A DNA stretch of 53,807 bases. Origin: a bacterium. Its GTDB lineage: Bacteria; Bdellovibrionota; Bacteriovoracia; Bacteriovoracales; Bacteriovoracaceae. Location: the NCBI GenBank assembly GCA_030425045.1, contig JAUHVL010000022.1, positions 1 through 53,807 on the forward strand, in the 5' to 3' direction. This document shows positions 43,945 to 53,078 of the stretch, one piece after another (position 1 is the first letter of the stretch; every line of letters begins with the position of its first letter). Made by a program: the position numbers and the translations under genes. Below the pieces are notes generated by a model. The model searched no databases, was not told the DNA's origin, and was given only the letters and a program-made list of their open reading frames with translations.

Positions 43945-44124
43945 ATGTTACGTGACATCGGATATTTGCTCATGGCCCTCGGTGAAATACCAGGACTAAA
44001 ATTTCTAAAAGATATCGGCCCAAAAATGGCCAATGTCGGACGTAAAGCTGAAAGAATTCAAAATCGTGCACGATCAGTTAAAAGAAGAGTGGATAAATAT
44101 AGAGATAAAGACGACGCTGCTTAA
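43945..44124 (+). CDS. Small basic protein (59 residues)
   Basis: ATG 43945 has AAAGGA six bases upstream. The product MLRDIGYLLMALGEIPGLKF continues into a basic helical tail (NVGRKAERIQNRARSVKRRV) and ends DKDDAA. One amphipathic helix may lie on a membrane. It starts 56 bases after the transglutaminase-like gene and could be in its operon. No family is recognised; the ribosome site and codon use make it likely to be real. Confidence 0.55.
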   Translation: MLRDIGYLLMALGEIPGLKFLKDIGPKMANVGRKAERIQNRARSVKRRVDKYRDKDDAA

Positions 44125-44297
44125 TTATTACTATACTTTTCACTCTTGCTAATTTTCAATTCAATCATAGTTTACTATTATCTGATTACGAATAATTGAT
44201 ATATTTTTATTAATATTTTTGGAATTTCTTTATAAAAAATTTATATAAACCACACGTTATTGATTTTACTTTTTCACAGATAGTTATTACTCTCGCT

Positions 44298-45952
44298 TTG
44301 TCTCTTCATTATTACCTGGCACCTGCTCTTTATTTCAAGAGTGTCTCATATACTTTCATAGAGCACCTTTTGTGGTCGCTGAGTTATATTTTATTTATTG
44401 TTATATGTAAAAATCAAAAGATAAGGCTAATTTCTTTCTTTATATTTATTTTTACTTACTTTAGTATTTCCATTTCAAAGCAGATCTATTTGGGAAGTCC
44501 TATTCTCGTAGAAGACGTTATAAATATTAATAACTTTATAAAGGTAATATCTTCGGAGAATTTATTATTACTGAAGTTGGTTTTGTTTTTTAATATTATT
44601 TTAATTTTTTTGATGTTTTTACATACAAGTATACGCAGAATGTTCTGTGCTATTGTAATTTTATCAACGGTTTTTATTTTAAGTAATTCTTTTAAAACTT
44701 ATAGGTTTTTCAAGAATAATATTTCACGTTATCCAGAATTTCCTCAACGTTCTCTTAGTCAATATGGAGTATTATCTGCATTCTTTTTAGATGCTTTATC
44801 TAAAAATTTTTATAAAGAATTACCTACTAAAAAAGAAGTTGCAGTCGCTTTGGCGAGTTATGAAAATGCCTCAGAGATTAAATTTGAAAATAAACCCAAT
44901 ATATACTTAATTATTATTGAATCCTTGTGGATTGATAATGGAATCTTTTCGAAAGAAGGCTTTATCCATGATAGTTTTAGACAACTTCTAGATGATTCCA
45001 AAACAAGATATGCAATAACTAATGAAAGATTTGGAGGAACGTCAGTAACTGAGGCAGAAGTTCTCTGTGGATTTCCGAACTTATTTTTTGAGAAAATATT
45101 TAATATGAAGTTGAATAGTGGTCTTAGCTGTATACCCAACATACTTAAGAAGTATGGTTATAAAAGTTATGCTTTTCACCCTTTTACTTATACATTTTGG
45201 AACCGTAATTATGCTTATCCTCGTATTGGTTTTGACGAGTATTACTCTCTAGGAGATTTCGATAGGGTAGAGGATGAATTCTTTTTACCAGATAATTATT
45301 TTTTTCTCAGAGTCTAAACCGAATAAAAAAATTAAATCAACTTAATCACAGTAATTTTTATCATTTATTAACGGTGCGTACTCATTACCCCTTCCCATTA
45401 CCGAAGCAAGAAGAAATGTTAATACAACCTATAGTTAATAATGAGCTTTTATATAATTATGTAAACTCAATATTTTATACCACAAAATACTTAAGCAGCT
45501 TTATTAACGATATTAAAAAAATTGATAATAAAGCAAAAATTATAATTCTGGGCGATCATTCTCCACCGTTGGGGGTTAGTATATACAATGAAAGTTATCT
45601 AAAAAGTACTGGGAAAAACTTCGATTCTTATGATGCTTATCGAGTACCTTTGTTGTTATTAGGGTTTGATAAAAATAATCTTAATAAAAGAGATTATATG
45701 ACATACCAATTATTTGAGATGATTCTTAAAGAACTAGATTCAGACTTATATAAAGAAACGATTCAAGCAAAAATTGTGCCTAAAAAGAATATTAACTATA
45801 TTCATAATTTATCATATAGCGAAGTTGAAGGATTTAAAGAAATTAGAAAGGGTAATACCTATTTTAAAAAATATTTATTAGAAAAAGAGAATTTGAAAAA
45901 AGTTTTTTTAGATAAATTTATAGGGAATAAATATTACTTAAATTTAAACTAG
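44298..45952 (+). pseudogene. LtaS-like phosphoglycerol transferase/sulfatase, frameshifted
   Basis: One sulfatase-fold gene split in two frames. The first part (44298-45317) has four or five membrane helices, then NIYLIIIESLWIDNG with the metal-binding Glu, and GGTSVTEAEVLCGFP with the nucleophile Thr. It stops at TAA 45315 just after a T7 run (45299-45305). Adding one T continues in the next frame as SQSLNRIKKLNQ, then RTHYPFPLP and the GDHSPPLG metal site, to 45952. Before 44298 the frame is open to 44214 and codes hydrophobic residues but has no ATG. The loss of one T, with a missing start, argues for decay; slippage at T7 could still rescue some product. Confidence 0.75.
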
Positions 45953-46689
45953 TTAATGAGCTGGTTAGTCTTTAAGATAGTTTCACACTGTCTTGATGAA
46001 AATTCCGGATCATAATTTGGAATCTTGTCTGTAATTAAAATGCTATCTTGATCAAACTCAGCATCCTGCCAAAGTTTACCAGGATTCATAATATTGTTCT
46101 GCTGATAAGAGTGGTCGATATTAAAAACAGCATGAGCAATTTCGTGAACAACGGTCCACTTGGCGCGGAAATGTCCAATGATAGCAGTACCGAGCATTTT
46201 TTCTTTAAAGAGTTTTAAGTATTGAGTATTTTCTTTTGAGAAATAACTTTCAATAAAAGGAGCATAGCCAAAGCCCCACGTTCCTTGCCCTTCATAAGTC
46301 CAGTTCAAGCTATCGAGAAAGAGAACTTTATTCCCTTTTCTTGCTTTTTTAAAAAAACTTTTCTCCCATTCTGTGATTTTAAAATTATTAAAAGTGAATG
46401 TTTCCCAAAGTGAGAAATGCTCGGAGGCATTAACGTTAAAAATACTATTAACAACTAATTTAACACGACACTTTTCAAGTTTATCTTGAGCATATTGAAA
46501 AGATGATTTTAAGTGAGAAAGCTTATGATCCGCTGTTAAATAAATATCGATGGGAAAAGTTTTAAGGTAGGTATTTGATTTATAATGAAGCTTAATATGA
46601 TCATTGATTTTATTAATTTTAATATCGTCGAGTGCGAAGTTCGATACGCATAAAATGAGCAATGAAAATAAAGAAAACAAGATTTTCAT
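45949..46689 (-). CDS. Secreted metzincin-like metallopeptidase
   Basis: A 246-residue exported protein with signal peptide 1-19 (SNFA). The zinc motif HEIAHAVFNID near 182-192 has the metzincin spacing H-E-x-x-H-x-x-x-x-x-D, with Asp as third ligand as in snapalysin, followed by NNIMNPG, a good Met-turn candidate. The usual Gly of the metzincin motif is Phe. Probably a periplasmic or secreted protease. It converges with the split sulfatase gene and overlaps it by four bases. Confidence 0.75.
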   Translation of the reverse strand: MKILFSLFSLLILCVSNFALDDIKINKINDHIKLHYKSNTYLKTFPIDIYLTADHKLSHLKSSFQYAQDKLEKCRVKLVVNSIFNVNASEHFSLWETFTFNNFKITEWEKSFFKKARKGNKVLFLDSLNWTYEGQGTWGFGYAPFIESYFSKENTQYLKLFKEKMLGTAIIGHFRAKWTVVHEIAHAVFNIDHSYQQNNIMNPGKLWQDAEFDQDSILITDKIPNYDPEFSSRQCETILKTNQLIN

Positions 46690-46757
46690 GTGCTCTTTTT
46701 ATGGTTAGTTCTGTACTAAGTAAAAGCTATCTCCATTACTTTTCCTAACATTTAAAA

Positions 46758-47945
46758 TTAGGCTTTTCCCTTAAGCATACCGTGCCAGTAAAGCCTTGGA
46801 AGTGCGTAAGCTTTCATCATATACATACTGAAGCGCTCCTCGGCTTGATCGAAAGGGAATGATTCTGCAGGATTTCCATCGTAATCAAATTCGGCTAAAA
46901 TACATGAGCCATAACCTGTGACGAGTGGACATGAAGCGTAACCGTCATATTTTTCGTTGAGTTCGTCTCCCTCCATCAAATGAATGAGGTTTTCAACAAG
47001 TACAGGAACTTGCTTTCTGATGGCCGCTCCCGTTCTCGATGTTGGTAGTGAGCTACAATCTCCAAGGCTAAAAACATTAGAGTATCGAACGTGTTGAAGA
47101 GAGTATTTATCCACTTCTACCCAACCACCTTCGTTAGCTAGTTTACTATTTTTAATAAAGTCTGGTGAACTCATTGGAGGCACTACATGAAGCATATCGT
47201 ACTTAATTTCTTTTAAAGATTGATCTGCAAGATTTTTAAACACAGCAATTTGTTCATCGCCTCTAACTTCGACAAGATCATGTTCGTAAAGAGGATCAAG
47301 GTTTTTTCGTCTTAAGACTTCTTCTAGAGCAGCACGATATTTAGGCACTCCAAAAATTCTTGGGCCTGCTAGACAAAATGAAATTTCTATATCATTGCGG
47401 ACACCTTTTTTCTCAAAATAATGTTCAGCAAGATAGGTTATTTTTTGGGGAGCACCGGCACATTTGATTGGCATAGCCGGCTGGGTAAAAACAGCATGAC
47501 CTTTATTGAGGTTTCTCATAAACTCCCAAGTTTTATCAACTAAGTCATATCGATAATTTGAGCAAACTCCATTTTTTCCTAATGTTTCTTCAAGCCCTTT
47601 AATCTGGTTCCAGTTCATTTGAATTCCAGCGGCAACGATTAAGTATTCATACTCGAGCTTTTCACCACTTGATAACATCACATTGTTGTTTTCGGGATCA
47701 AAACTTGTAACGGCTTCTTTAATCCAAGTACATCCATAAGGAATAAAGTCTTCTTGATTACGTTCACTTTCTTCTTTTGGAAAAACACCTGCACCTACAA
47801 GTGTCCATAGAGGTTGGTAGTAATGCTTTTCTGAAGGATCAACAATAGCGATATCCCACTCTTTTTCTGGATGATCTTTTAGTATTCTTGAAGCAGTTGA
47901 GAGTCCCCCTGTACCTGCACCAATGATGACGATTTGATGTTTCAT
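46758..47945 (-). CDS. sqr: Sulfide:quinone oxidoreductase
   Basis: A 395-residue membrane-associated FAD protein oxidising sulfide to polysulfide and reducing quinone. IIGAGTGGLSTASRI at 6-20 binds FAD; PIKCAGAPQKITYLAEHYF near 157-176 and the ASCPLVTGYGSCILAEFDY segment near 335-353 are diagnostic of type II SQR, with VFSLGDCSSLPTSRT as the second FAD contact. It is probably used for detoxification here, as no sulfur chemistry neighbours are seen. Nine bases separate it from the DUF1641 gene, which is transcribed first. Confidence 0.9.
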   Translation of the reverse strand: MKHQIVIIGAGTGGLSTASRILKDHPEKEWDIAIVDPSEKHYYQPLWTLVGAGVFPKEESERNQEDFIPYGCTWIKEAVTSFDPENNNVMLSSGEKLEYEYLIVAAGIQMNWNQIKGLEETLGKNGVCSNYRYDLVDKTWEFMRNLNKGHAVFTQPAMPIKCAGAPQKITYLAEHYFEKKGVRNDIEISFCLAGPRIFGVPKYRAALEEVLRRKNLDPLYEHDLVEVRGDEQIAVFKNLADQSLKEIKYDMLHVVPPMSSPDFIKNSKLANEGGWVEVDKYSLQHVRYSNVFSLGDCSSLPTSRTGAAIRKQVPVLVENLIHLMEGDELNEKYDGYASCPLVTGYGSCILAEFDYDGNPAESFPFDQAEERFSMYMMKAYALPRLYWHGMLKGKA

Positions 47946-47954
47946 AGAGATCCT

Positions 47955-48629
47955 TTAGTTTTTAGAAAGTTTAATTGATTTTTTATTATCCAACGTTTTT
48001 CCAAAATGAGTTGCAAAAGTTAGAGCAAACCCTAACGTTCTTTGGATATCTTTATTAAATAGTGCCGCTAATGCCGTTGTTGGACCTGCACTGGAACGTA
48101 CTTCACTACTTATGGACATAGATTTTCCTAGGACGCCGACTGTCTCAATGGAGTTTGTATCGAGGATACCCGAGTCGAGTAAATCGGCGAGAGCACCAGA
48201 CTCAAAGACATCGATGAGTAGGTAAGAAAAACGCTTTAAATTTGTGGCAAACTCTTCAATATCTACCCCTTTTCTCATGGCGTGACCAAAAAATTCATCG
48301 ATAGCATCAACGCCCATTGAAACCCCGTTATCAAGTTGTTGAAGTTTGACAACGATTGTACTTAAGTTTTTCAAGTTATCGATAAGCGTCTCTAGGGCCT
48401 TGAGGTTTTCTTGCTCAGTTAGCTTTTCAAGAAGTGATTGAACTTTTTTAAATTTTTCCATGTTCTCTAAGCCGCCAACTTTCTCTGGATTAAATTTCTG
48501 ATCGATGGCATCTCCCGCGATACTTAATCCATTTAAGAAAAGTTCTTCAGACTCGTTAACTTTTTGTTCTAGCCTTTCTAGTCTTTGATCAATTTTTTGA
48601 AGTAGTTCTAATGTTGCCGGATCAGACAT
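47955..48629 (-). CDS. DUF1641 protein, SQR partner
   Basis: A 224-residue soluble protein. Residues 1-35 are a coiled coil (LEQKVNESEELFLNG), and the later half has the DUF1641 helical pattern LDNGVSMGVDAIDEFFGHAM. DUF1641 proteins are repeatedly found beside SQR or formate-dehydrogenase-type enzymes and are thought to help the flavoprotein attach or mature. Nine bases upstream of sqr. Confidence 0.8.
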   Translation of the reverse strand: MSDPATLELLQKIDQRLERLEQKVNESEELFLNGLSIAGDAIDQKFNPEKVGGLENMEKFKKVQSLLEKLTEQENLKALETLIDNLKNLSTIVVKLQQLDNGVSMGVDAIDEFFGHAMRKGVDIEEFATNLKRFSYLLIDVFESGALADLLDSGILDTNSIETVGVLGKSMSISSEVRSSAGPTTALAALFNKDIQRTLGFALTFATHFGKTLDNKKSIKLSKN

Positions 48630-48720
48630 AAGTTACCTTTAGAATTGTTATTTATTTATTATAAAGTTCGGTAAATAAGTTTAATATGACTTGGCACAAG
48701 GTTTTAAGGGGTTGATATTA

Positions 48721-49224
48721 TTAAAAACAGCATGTTTTTTTCAGCTTTTCAGGCTTCTTATTTTTTAACTTTTCTTCAAGAAAAGCAATTGTTTCGGGGT
48801 CACTAAAGTGAAACTTCCTAGCGAGTTCGAGGCAGTTTTTTTTGCTATGCCCGCAGGAAAAACATAGGGTTAATAAAAGAAGGATAAAGGTATTATCAGG
48901 CTTAGAGGAATAAATGAATTTTATGCCATCAAGCTGGCAAATAATCTTTTTAAACTCATCTAATTTTTCATGGTCAATATTTTTATAATCAGAAAATTCG
49001 AAGAGCTTATAATGATGAAGATCACTAGTGATATTATTTTTCTTTATTAGCTCAAGACTATTTTTAATTTCAATAACGTGAGAAGGACTTAAAGACTTTA
49101 GGTAGGAAAGCTGATCCTTCGTTTGGAGCTGAGAGCTAATATAGAGGTCATCAATTTGACTTAAAACTTCAAAGTAACCCTGTGATATTTTTGTTTGAAC
49201 TTTAGTGAGGTCTGTACATTTCAT
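48721..49224 (-). CDS. Unknown cytoplasmic helical protein with cysteine-rich tail
   Basis: A 167-residue protein without a signal peptide. It is helical throughout, has CFSCGHSKKNC near 121-131 and ends in KKTCCF; the cysteines may bind a metal or be redox-active. No family is recognised. It has a separate transcript start ahead of the DUF1641 gene (91 bases), and its own start ATG is 75 bases from the divergent GNAT gene. Confidence 0.55.
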   Translation of the reverse strand: MKCTDLTKVQTKISQGYFEVLSQIDDLYISSQLQTKDQLSYLKSLSPSHVIEIKNSLELIKKNNITSDLHHYKLFEFSDYKNIDHEKLDEFKKIICQLDGIKFIYSSKPDNTFILLLLTLCFSCGHSKKNCLELARKFHFSDPETIAFLEEKLKNKKPEKLKKTCCF

Positions 49225-49299
49225 AAAACCATCCTAAAGTAAAAAGAGAGAGCAAACATTGAGTGGGCTCATACTTTTTTAATTAAAAAGGATTAAATA

Positions 49300-49737
49300 T
49301 TGAAGATCATACAAATTAACTCAAAGGAAACGTTAGAGATACGAAGTAAAGTTTTAAGACCGAATTTACCAATCTCAACCTGTGAATTCTTAGGTGACGA
49401 TGATGAAAAGACATTTCATCTCGGTGGATATCTCGATGATAAGCTTATAGGAGTGGCTTCTTTTTACTCTGAAGATCATGACGAGGTTGAAAGGTACCAG
49501 AATCCTTATCGTCTGCGTGGTATGGCTACTCTTGATGAGTATCGTGGAAGAGGTGTTGGTAAAAATCTACTTAACGAAGCTTTTTTAGTTATTAAAGAAC
49601 GGCAGGGGGGTGTTCTTTGGTGTAACGCCAGAACGAATGCTATTGGTTTTTATGAAAAGTTAGGCTTTTCTGTTGTTGGTGAAGAGTTTGAAATTGAAGG
49701 GGTTGGTCCTCATTTTGTGATGGTTAGGGGGTTGTAA
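49300..49737 (+). CDS. GNAT-family N-acetyltransferase
   Basis: A 145-residue GNAT protein from TTG 49300 with AAAGGA seven bases before. The acetyl-CoA motif A is seen as YRGRGVGKNLLNEAF near 88-102 (R-G-x-G-x-G/A pattern) and motif B as NAIGFYEKLGFSVVG near 117-131. The substrate is unknown. A nearly identical but truncated copy lies 3.97 kb downstream (53332-53705), so this is probably the parent copy. Confidence 0.87.
   Translation: MKIIQINSKETLEIRSKVLRPNLPISTCEFLGDDDEKTFHLGGYLDDKLIGVASFYSEDHDEVERYQNPYRLRGMATLDEYRGRGVGKNLLNEAFLVIKERQGGVLWCNARTNAIGFYEKLGFSVVGEEFEIEGVGPHFVMVRGL
49364..49737 (+). repeat. 374-bp direct repeat, copy 1 (GNAT gene)
   Basis: Aligned without gaps to 53332-53705. 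The coded proteins differ at only nine of 123 positions. The two copies bracket the recombinase region. Confidence 0.9.
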
Positions 49738-49927
49738 TTTTTTTTCTATAATATCCTTTGAGTGCTCCGATTTGATTGCCAGTTAGACCACCTATATAAG
49801 TTTTTAGAACAAAAAAACGGTAAAGAATCTCAGCTGAAATTCTTCGGGCTTTTGGTCCAGGTAAGTAGTTATTTTCAATAAAGTTTTTACAAAAATCAAA
49901 TTTGAGTTCTGTGCTTGCCACTGGCAA
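49724..49927 (-). pseudogene. Possible truncated gene fragment
   Basis: A 67-codon minus-strand frame, KARRISAEILYRFFVLKTYI followed by GGLTGNQIGALKGYYRKK, looks protein-like at its end but its N-terminus runs into a dyad repeat at 49913-49929 and has no ribosome site. It overlaps the GNAT gene by 14 bases. It is most likely the 3' end of a gene broken when the neighbouring element arrived. No family recognised. Confidence 0.25.
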
Positions 49928-49929
49928 CC
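49913..49929. repeat. 17-bp dyad repeat, left copy
   Basis: TTGCCACTGGCAA is a perfect palindrome around one base; with its flanks it reappears at 50142-50158 with one change. It could be a recombination or protein-binding site. Confidence 0.4.
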
Positions 49930-50054
49930 AATGCCGCTCATGATTATGCTAAATGAGTTAGAGTTTAGACTTATGTTATTGACCGAACTTTAGAAAGAGT
50001 TACTTTCAAAGTTATGGGCTTTAATTGGTTTTGAAGTCGTGAATGCCGCGCCTT

Positions 50055-50150
50055 CGGCTGGATTCACTTTGATCTGGAACACTTCGCACTAAAGCTTGCC
50101 ACCGGCTGGATTCACTTTGATCTGGAACACTTCGCACTAAAGCTTGCCAC
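50055..50150. repeat. Two tandem 48-bp repeats
   Basis: Bases 50055-50102 and 50103-50150 are identical 48-base units (16 codons), each ending in the GCTTGCCAC half of the dyad found at 49913. The GC content is above that of the surroundings. They are open in more than one frame, which seems incidental. Confidence 0.85.
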
Positions 50151-50151
50151 C

Positions 50152-50631
50152 GGCAACCTTTATCGCGAATGTGGTGGGGCAACCGAAACGGTATACGAAC
50201 CAAACCCACACCTTAATTATCTATCTGTATTTATTACACATTTTCTGAATAATCCCAAGGAAAATCTCGGAATTTTACGGAAACTCTATTTTGATTTTGA
50301 CCTTTCTACGAGAGAAATCGAAAAAATAACCGATGGAAAGTGGTGTAAATCCAATATTGTTGATGCTCTTAGTAATTTCAAAGAAAAGAAGTTAATCCCT
50401 TCAAAGGCCAGATATGGTTATGGGGTTAAAGCAAATGAAGTAGTCCCAATTGAAAAAGAGCAGAAAGTTATAAAGCTGATTAAATCACTAAAATCCCAAA
50501 ATTTAGCCTTGAAGCAAATAGCTGAAGAACTAAACAAAAAGAAAATCAAAACAAGAAAAGGTGGCCCGTGGCAAGAAATGGTCATCTCAAGAATATTAAA
50601 AAGAGAGGTTCAAAATGAGAGCAGTAATTGA
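50152..50631 (+). pseudogene. Start-less fragment of a recombinase-associated DNA-binding protein
   Basis: From 50152 the frame is open for about 159 codons and reads like a real protein: a winged-helix-like LSTREIEKITDGKWCKSNIV near the middle, then LKQIAEELNKKKIKTRKGGP and WQEMVISRIL at the end. The latter matches the Recombinase domain of large serine recombinases (I-A-x-x-L-N-x-x-x-I-x-T-R-x-G-x-x-W). No ATG, GTG or TTG start precedes it; upstream lies the 48-bp repeat, in frame but not protein-like. So the 5' end was probably lost. It overlaps the next small gene by 17 bases. Confidence 0.5.
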
Positions 50632-50779
50632 AATTTGTATGGCCATAGCTTTTACAATAATAATGGGAGCCGGTGGGCTTTCAATAGCATCTAAAATCGT
50701 CAAGAAGGAGGCAATAATTAAAGTATCAGGAGGGCTTGGCTCTCTTGAATCCTTTACCAAAAAATTAACCCGAAAATAA
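50615..50779 (+). CDS. Small membrane peptide (54 residues) in the recombinase operon
   Basis: ATG 50615 has AGAGAGG six bases before. MRAVIEICMAIAFTIIMGAG begins a single hydrophobic span, followed by a basic end KKLTRK. It overlaps the upstream fragment and lies 56 bases ahead of the serine recombinase, so it belongs to that operon. No family recognised. Confidence 0.5.
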   Translation: MRAVIEICMAIAFTIIMGAGGLSIASKIVKKEAIIKVSGGLGSLESFTKKLTRK

Positions 50780-50835
50780 ATATTGAAATGTTCTCTTTGG
50801 CAGGTTTTTAACCTCAAAAATAAGGAGTACATTAT

Positions 50836-51527
50836 ATGTCTAACAATAAGAAAAAAGTTTTCCTATATGGCCGCGTATCCACAGATACCCAGCAAACGGG
50901 CCTAGAATCCCAGATACGAGCTTTAAAGAAGTTCTGTGAGCAAAATGATATAACCAACTATGAGCTATTCACTGATGAAAATATTTCTGGTGCAAAGGCT
51001 TCCCGGCCGGCACTAAATCGCATGATGGATGCTGTTGATAATGATGAAGCTTCACAGGTAATTGTATTTAGCTTTAGCCGTTTGCTCGTAGTACAACCCA
51101 TTTATTAACAGCACTTCAGAAATTTAAAGATAAAGGTGTATCATTTACTTCACTCACAGAGAAGATTGATACAAACTCCGCTATGGGTGTTGCCGTCTTC
51201 ACGATATTAGGGGCGATTAGCCAGCTAGAACGTGAATTAATTGCAGAGAGAGTTCGTGCAGGTCTTGCCAATGCAAGAGCCAAGGGCAAGCAAATAGGGC
51301 GACGTAAAGAAAGAAATTCTGAACTTATCAGGGCACTTTTAAAAAAGCGGCTTACCTACAGAATGATATCATCCATCTCAGGGGCATCCCATGGTTCAAT
51401 TTACGCTGAAAAAAAATTAATGTTGAAAGAGGAAGAAGAAGCTAATAAAGAAAAAATGAAGGTGGAAAAATTGAACGAACAAAAGTCCATTTTTCCAGAT
51501 TCTTTACCGCCACTTCCGGCAGCTTAA
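50836..51527 (+). pseudogene. Serine recombinase (resolvase), frameshifted
   Basis: The N-terminal half has the catalytic VFLYGRVSTDTQQ with Ser15, DENISGAKASRPAL and VIVFSFSRL. After CGTTTG (51079-51084) one base, G by comparison with the family S-R-L-A-R-S, is missing; the frame ends at 51108. The other frame then continues RSTTHLLTALQKFKDKGVSF, IDTNSAMG, the E helix LERELIAERVRAGLANARAK and a C-terminal helix-turn-helix. Total length would be about 230 residues, as in Tn3/Hin-type invertases and resolvases. Repair by a sequencing correction is possible. GGAGT precedes the ATG. Confidence 0.85.
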
Positions 51528-51535
51528 AATAAAAA

Positions 51536-51568
51536 GAGGGCCAACACAAGTTTGGCCCTTTTTTTTGG
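51536..51568 (+). terminator. Rho-independent terminator
   Basis: AGGGCCAA/TTGGCCCT stem with a 7-base loop is followed by TTTTTTTT. It closes the recombinase operon. Confidence 0.85.
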
Positions 51569-51695
51569 CTTATTTTGTTCATTAAAGCTAGTCTTTTGGA
51601 TTGATCAGTATTTTTGTTCAGTAAGTCTGTACTTTAATACCGATTAGTTTTTCCAAATTGAAGTGTTATAGACTACGCCTCGTGGCTAGATGATT

Positions 51696-52277
51696 TTATT
51701 GTATGCAATAATAGTAATTTTCAGGCGGAGAAATCATAGTGGAACCACCTTCATGGAGGACATTATTATCTACATCTAATAGAACAACGTGAGTTATAAA
51801 AGCAGGAGATGTAATAGCTTCAGGGTAAATAACTTTGTACAAAACCTTATGAAGGGTTCTACTTAGTTTGTTATAATCAATATTTTTATTCCAACGTTCC
51901 AAAAATCCTGTTCCTGATGACGGTACATTTTTTTCCAGCCACTTTCTCAAGTCTCCATCAAGGCTTGGCTCATAACCCAATTTATATTGGGCATATGATC
52001 TAACCTTATCAGGAGTTCCATAACTGCTTTCAACCGCAAGAAGTGTACCAATAGAATCTTTAATGTTTGCTGTCTGTCCATATAGTTGACTTTGTCCATA
52101 AGTAAAATTTTCATCTACGTTTACCCAAAGCTTTAAATAAAAGTCTTCCTCTCCACTGTCATACTTTGTCGTATGATTTGAATAAAAAGTTCCCTTACAG
52201 TCTACTATGTTTGCATTTGTGGTGAAGAGGCTAAATAGGTAGATGGCAAAAATTGTTATTACTTTAACATGATTCAT
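51696..52277 (-). CDS. Secreted protein of unknown function
   Basis: A 193-residue exported protein with a signal peptide ending TTNA. The mature N-terminus has a CKGTFYSNHT strand, followed by a beta-rich domain and a C-terminal cysteine in YYYCIQ that may pair with the first. No family is recognised. The GGGGGAAGT upstream of the ATG is an acceptable ribosome site. Lying between the two GNAT repeats, it may be cargo of the lost element or resident. Confidence 0.65.
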   Translation of the reverse strand: MNHVKVITIFAIYLFSLFTTNANIVDCKGTFYSNHTTKYDSGEEDFYLKLWVNVDENFTYGQSQLYGQTANIKDSIGTLLAVESSYGTPDKVRSYAQYKLGYEPSLDGDLRKWLEKNVPSSGTGFLERWNKNIDYNKLSRTLHKVLYKVIYPEAITSPAFITHVVLLDVDNNVLHEGGSTMISPPENYYYCIQ

Positions 52278-52643
52278 ATACTTCCCCCAAGATAAGTTTA
52301 TTTCCCACTATATATCAGCAAAATAGCTATTAGTGAAAGAAATCTTTTTAAGTCCAAATTTGCTCATTAAAGCACTATAGGTTGTCCGCCACCTTAAAAT
52401 GCGTTCAACAATCATCAGGATTTAGAAAACTATTGAAATTACGTTGAATTGGTCGAGGGATTTGGAAATTTAATTTCTGTCATATCGTCGAAAATAGGCC
52501 AGTGTTCTAAAAGACGCTAATATTTAGGACGGTTTTTCAAAAAATCATTAAGATGGGTATCTTTTTGGGAAAGGCCCTAAAATGTGTTCAGGGCCTAGTA
52601 AATTATTATCGATTTATTTTCTTAAATTCGAGTGGTAAAAATA
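52278..52643. other. 366-bp gap without recognised gene
   Basis: Both strands were read between the two secreted-protein genes. There are no frames with a ribosome site, no repeats and no clear hairpin. Promoters of the minus gene at 51696-52277 should be in its left part, but no convincing -35/-10 pair was found. Confidence 0.5.
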
Positions 52644-53078
52644 TTAAATCTTAGCAGCAATCTCACATATAGGTAAGATATCAAGCATTGAATTCTTTGA
52701 ACATTCGATATTAGCAGAACCTCTTTTTTTATTAAAAGTTCTTCCAGCTGATAGAATATCACCATCTTGAGTCAATTCTCCAACTTCCTCACAAGAACTA
52801 TTTCTCTTAAAAGCTTTATTAACTCTAGTCATATTTAGAGTGTATTCAAAAGTCATATCAGCGTTGGATTTTGCTATAACATAACCTTTTTCTGTCAATT
52901 TTTGATTTACTATAGCTTCAATACTTTTTTCTGAATCACTATCAATACTCCAGTTATTAACTTCAGCATCAACAATAACTCTAACTTTACAGTCAGAGCT
53001 TTGAATTTTTCTTTCTGAAGCAAATAAATTTGAAGCAATAAGCATTATCCCAGTAATCAGAATAAACGACTTTTTCAT
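52644..53078 (-). CDS. Small secreted protein of unknown function
   Basis: A 144-residue exported protein: AGGAGAACTT before the ATG and signal peptide MKKSFILITGIMLIASNLFA. The mature part has four cysteines (SDCKVRV, SSCEEVG, IECSKN, PICEIA) likely forming two disulfides, and a beta-alpha pattern KGYVIAKSNADMTFEYTLNM like small periplasmic DUF4136-type folds. Assignment is weak. Lies between the GNAT repeats. Confidence 0.65.
   Translation of the reverse strand: MKKSFILITGIMLIASNLFASERKIQSSDCKVRVIVDAEVNNWSIDSDSEKSIEAIVNQKLTEKGYVIAKSNADMTFEYTLNMTRVNKAFKRNSSCEEVGELTQDGDILSAGRTFNKKRGSANIECSKNSMLDILPICEIAAKI

Noticed and set aside
50021-50209. Minus-strand 62-codon frame with a repeated RWQALVRSVPDQSESS peptide
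   Set aside because: It is a by-product of the 48-bp DNA repeat, has no ribosome site and no protein-like composition.
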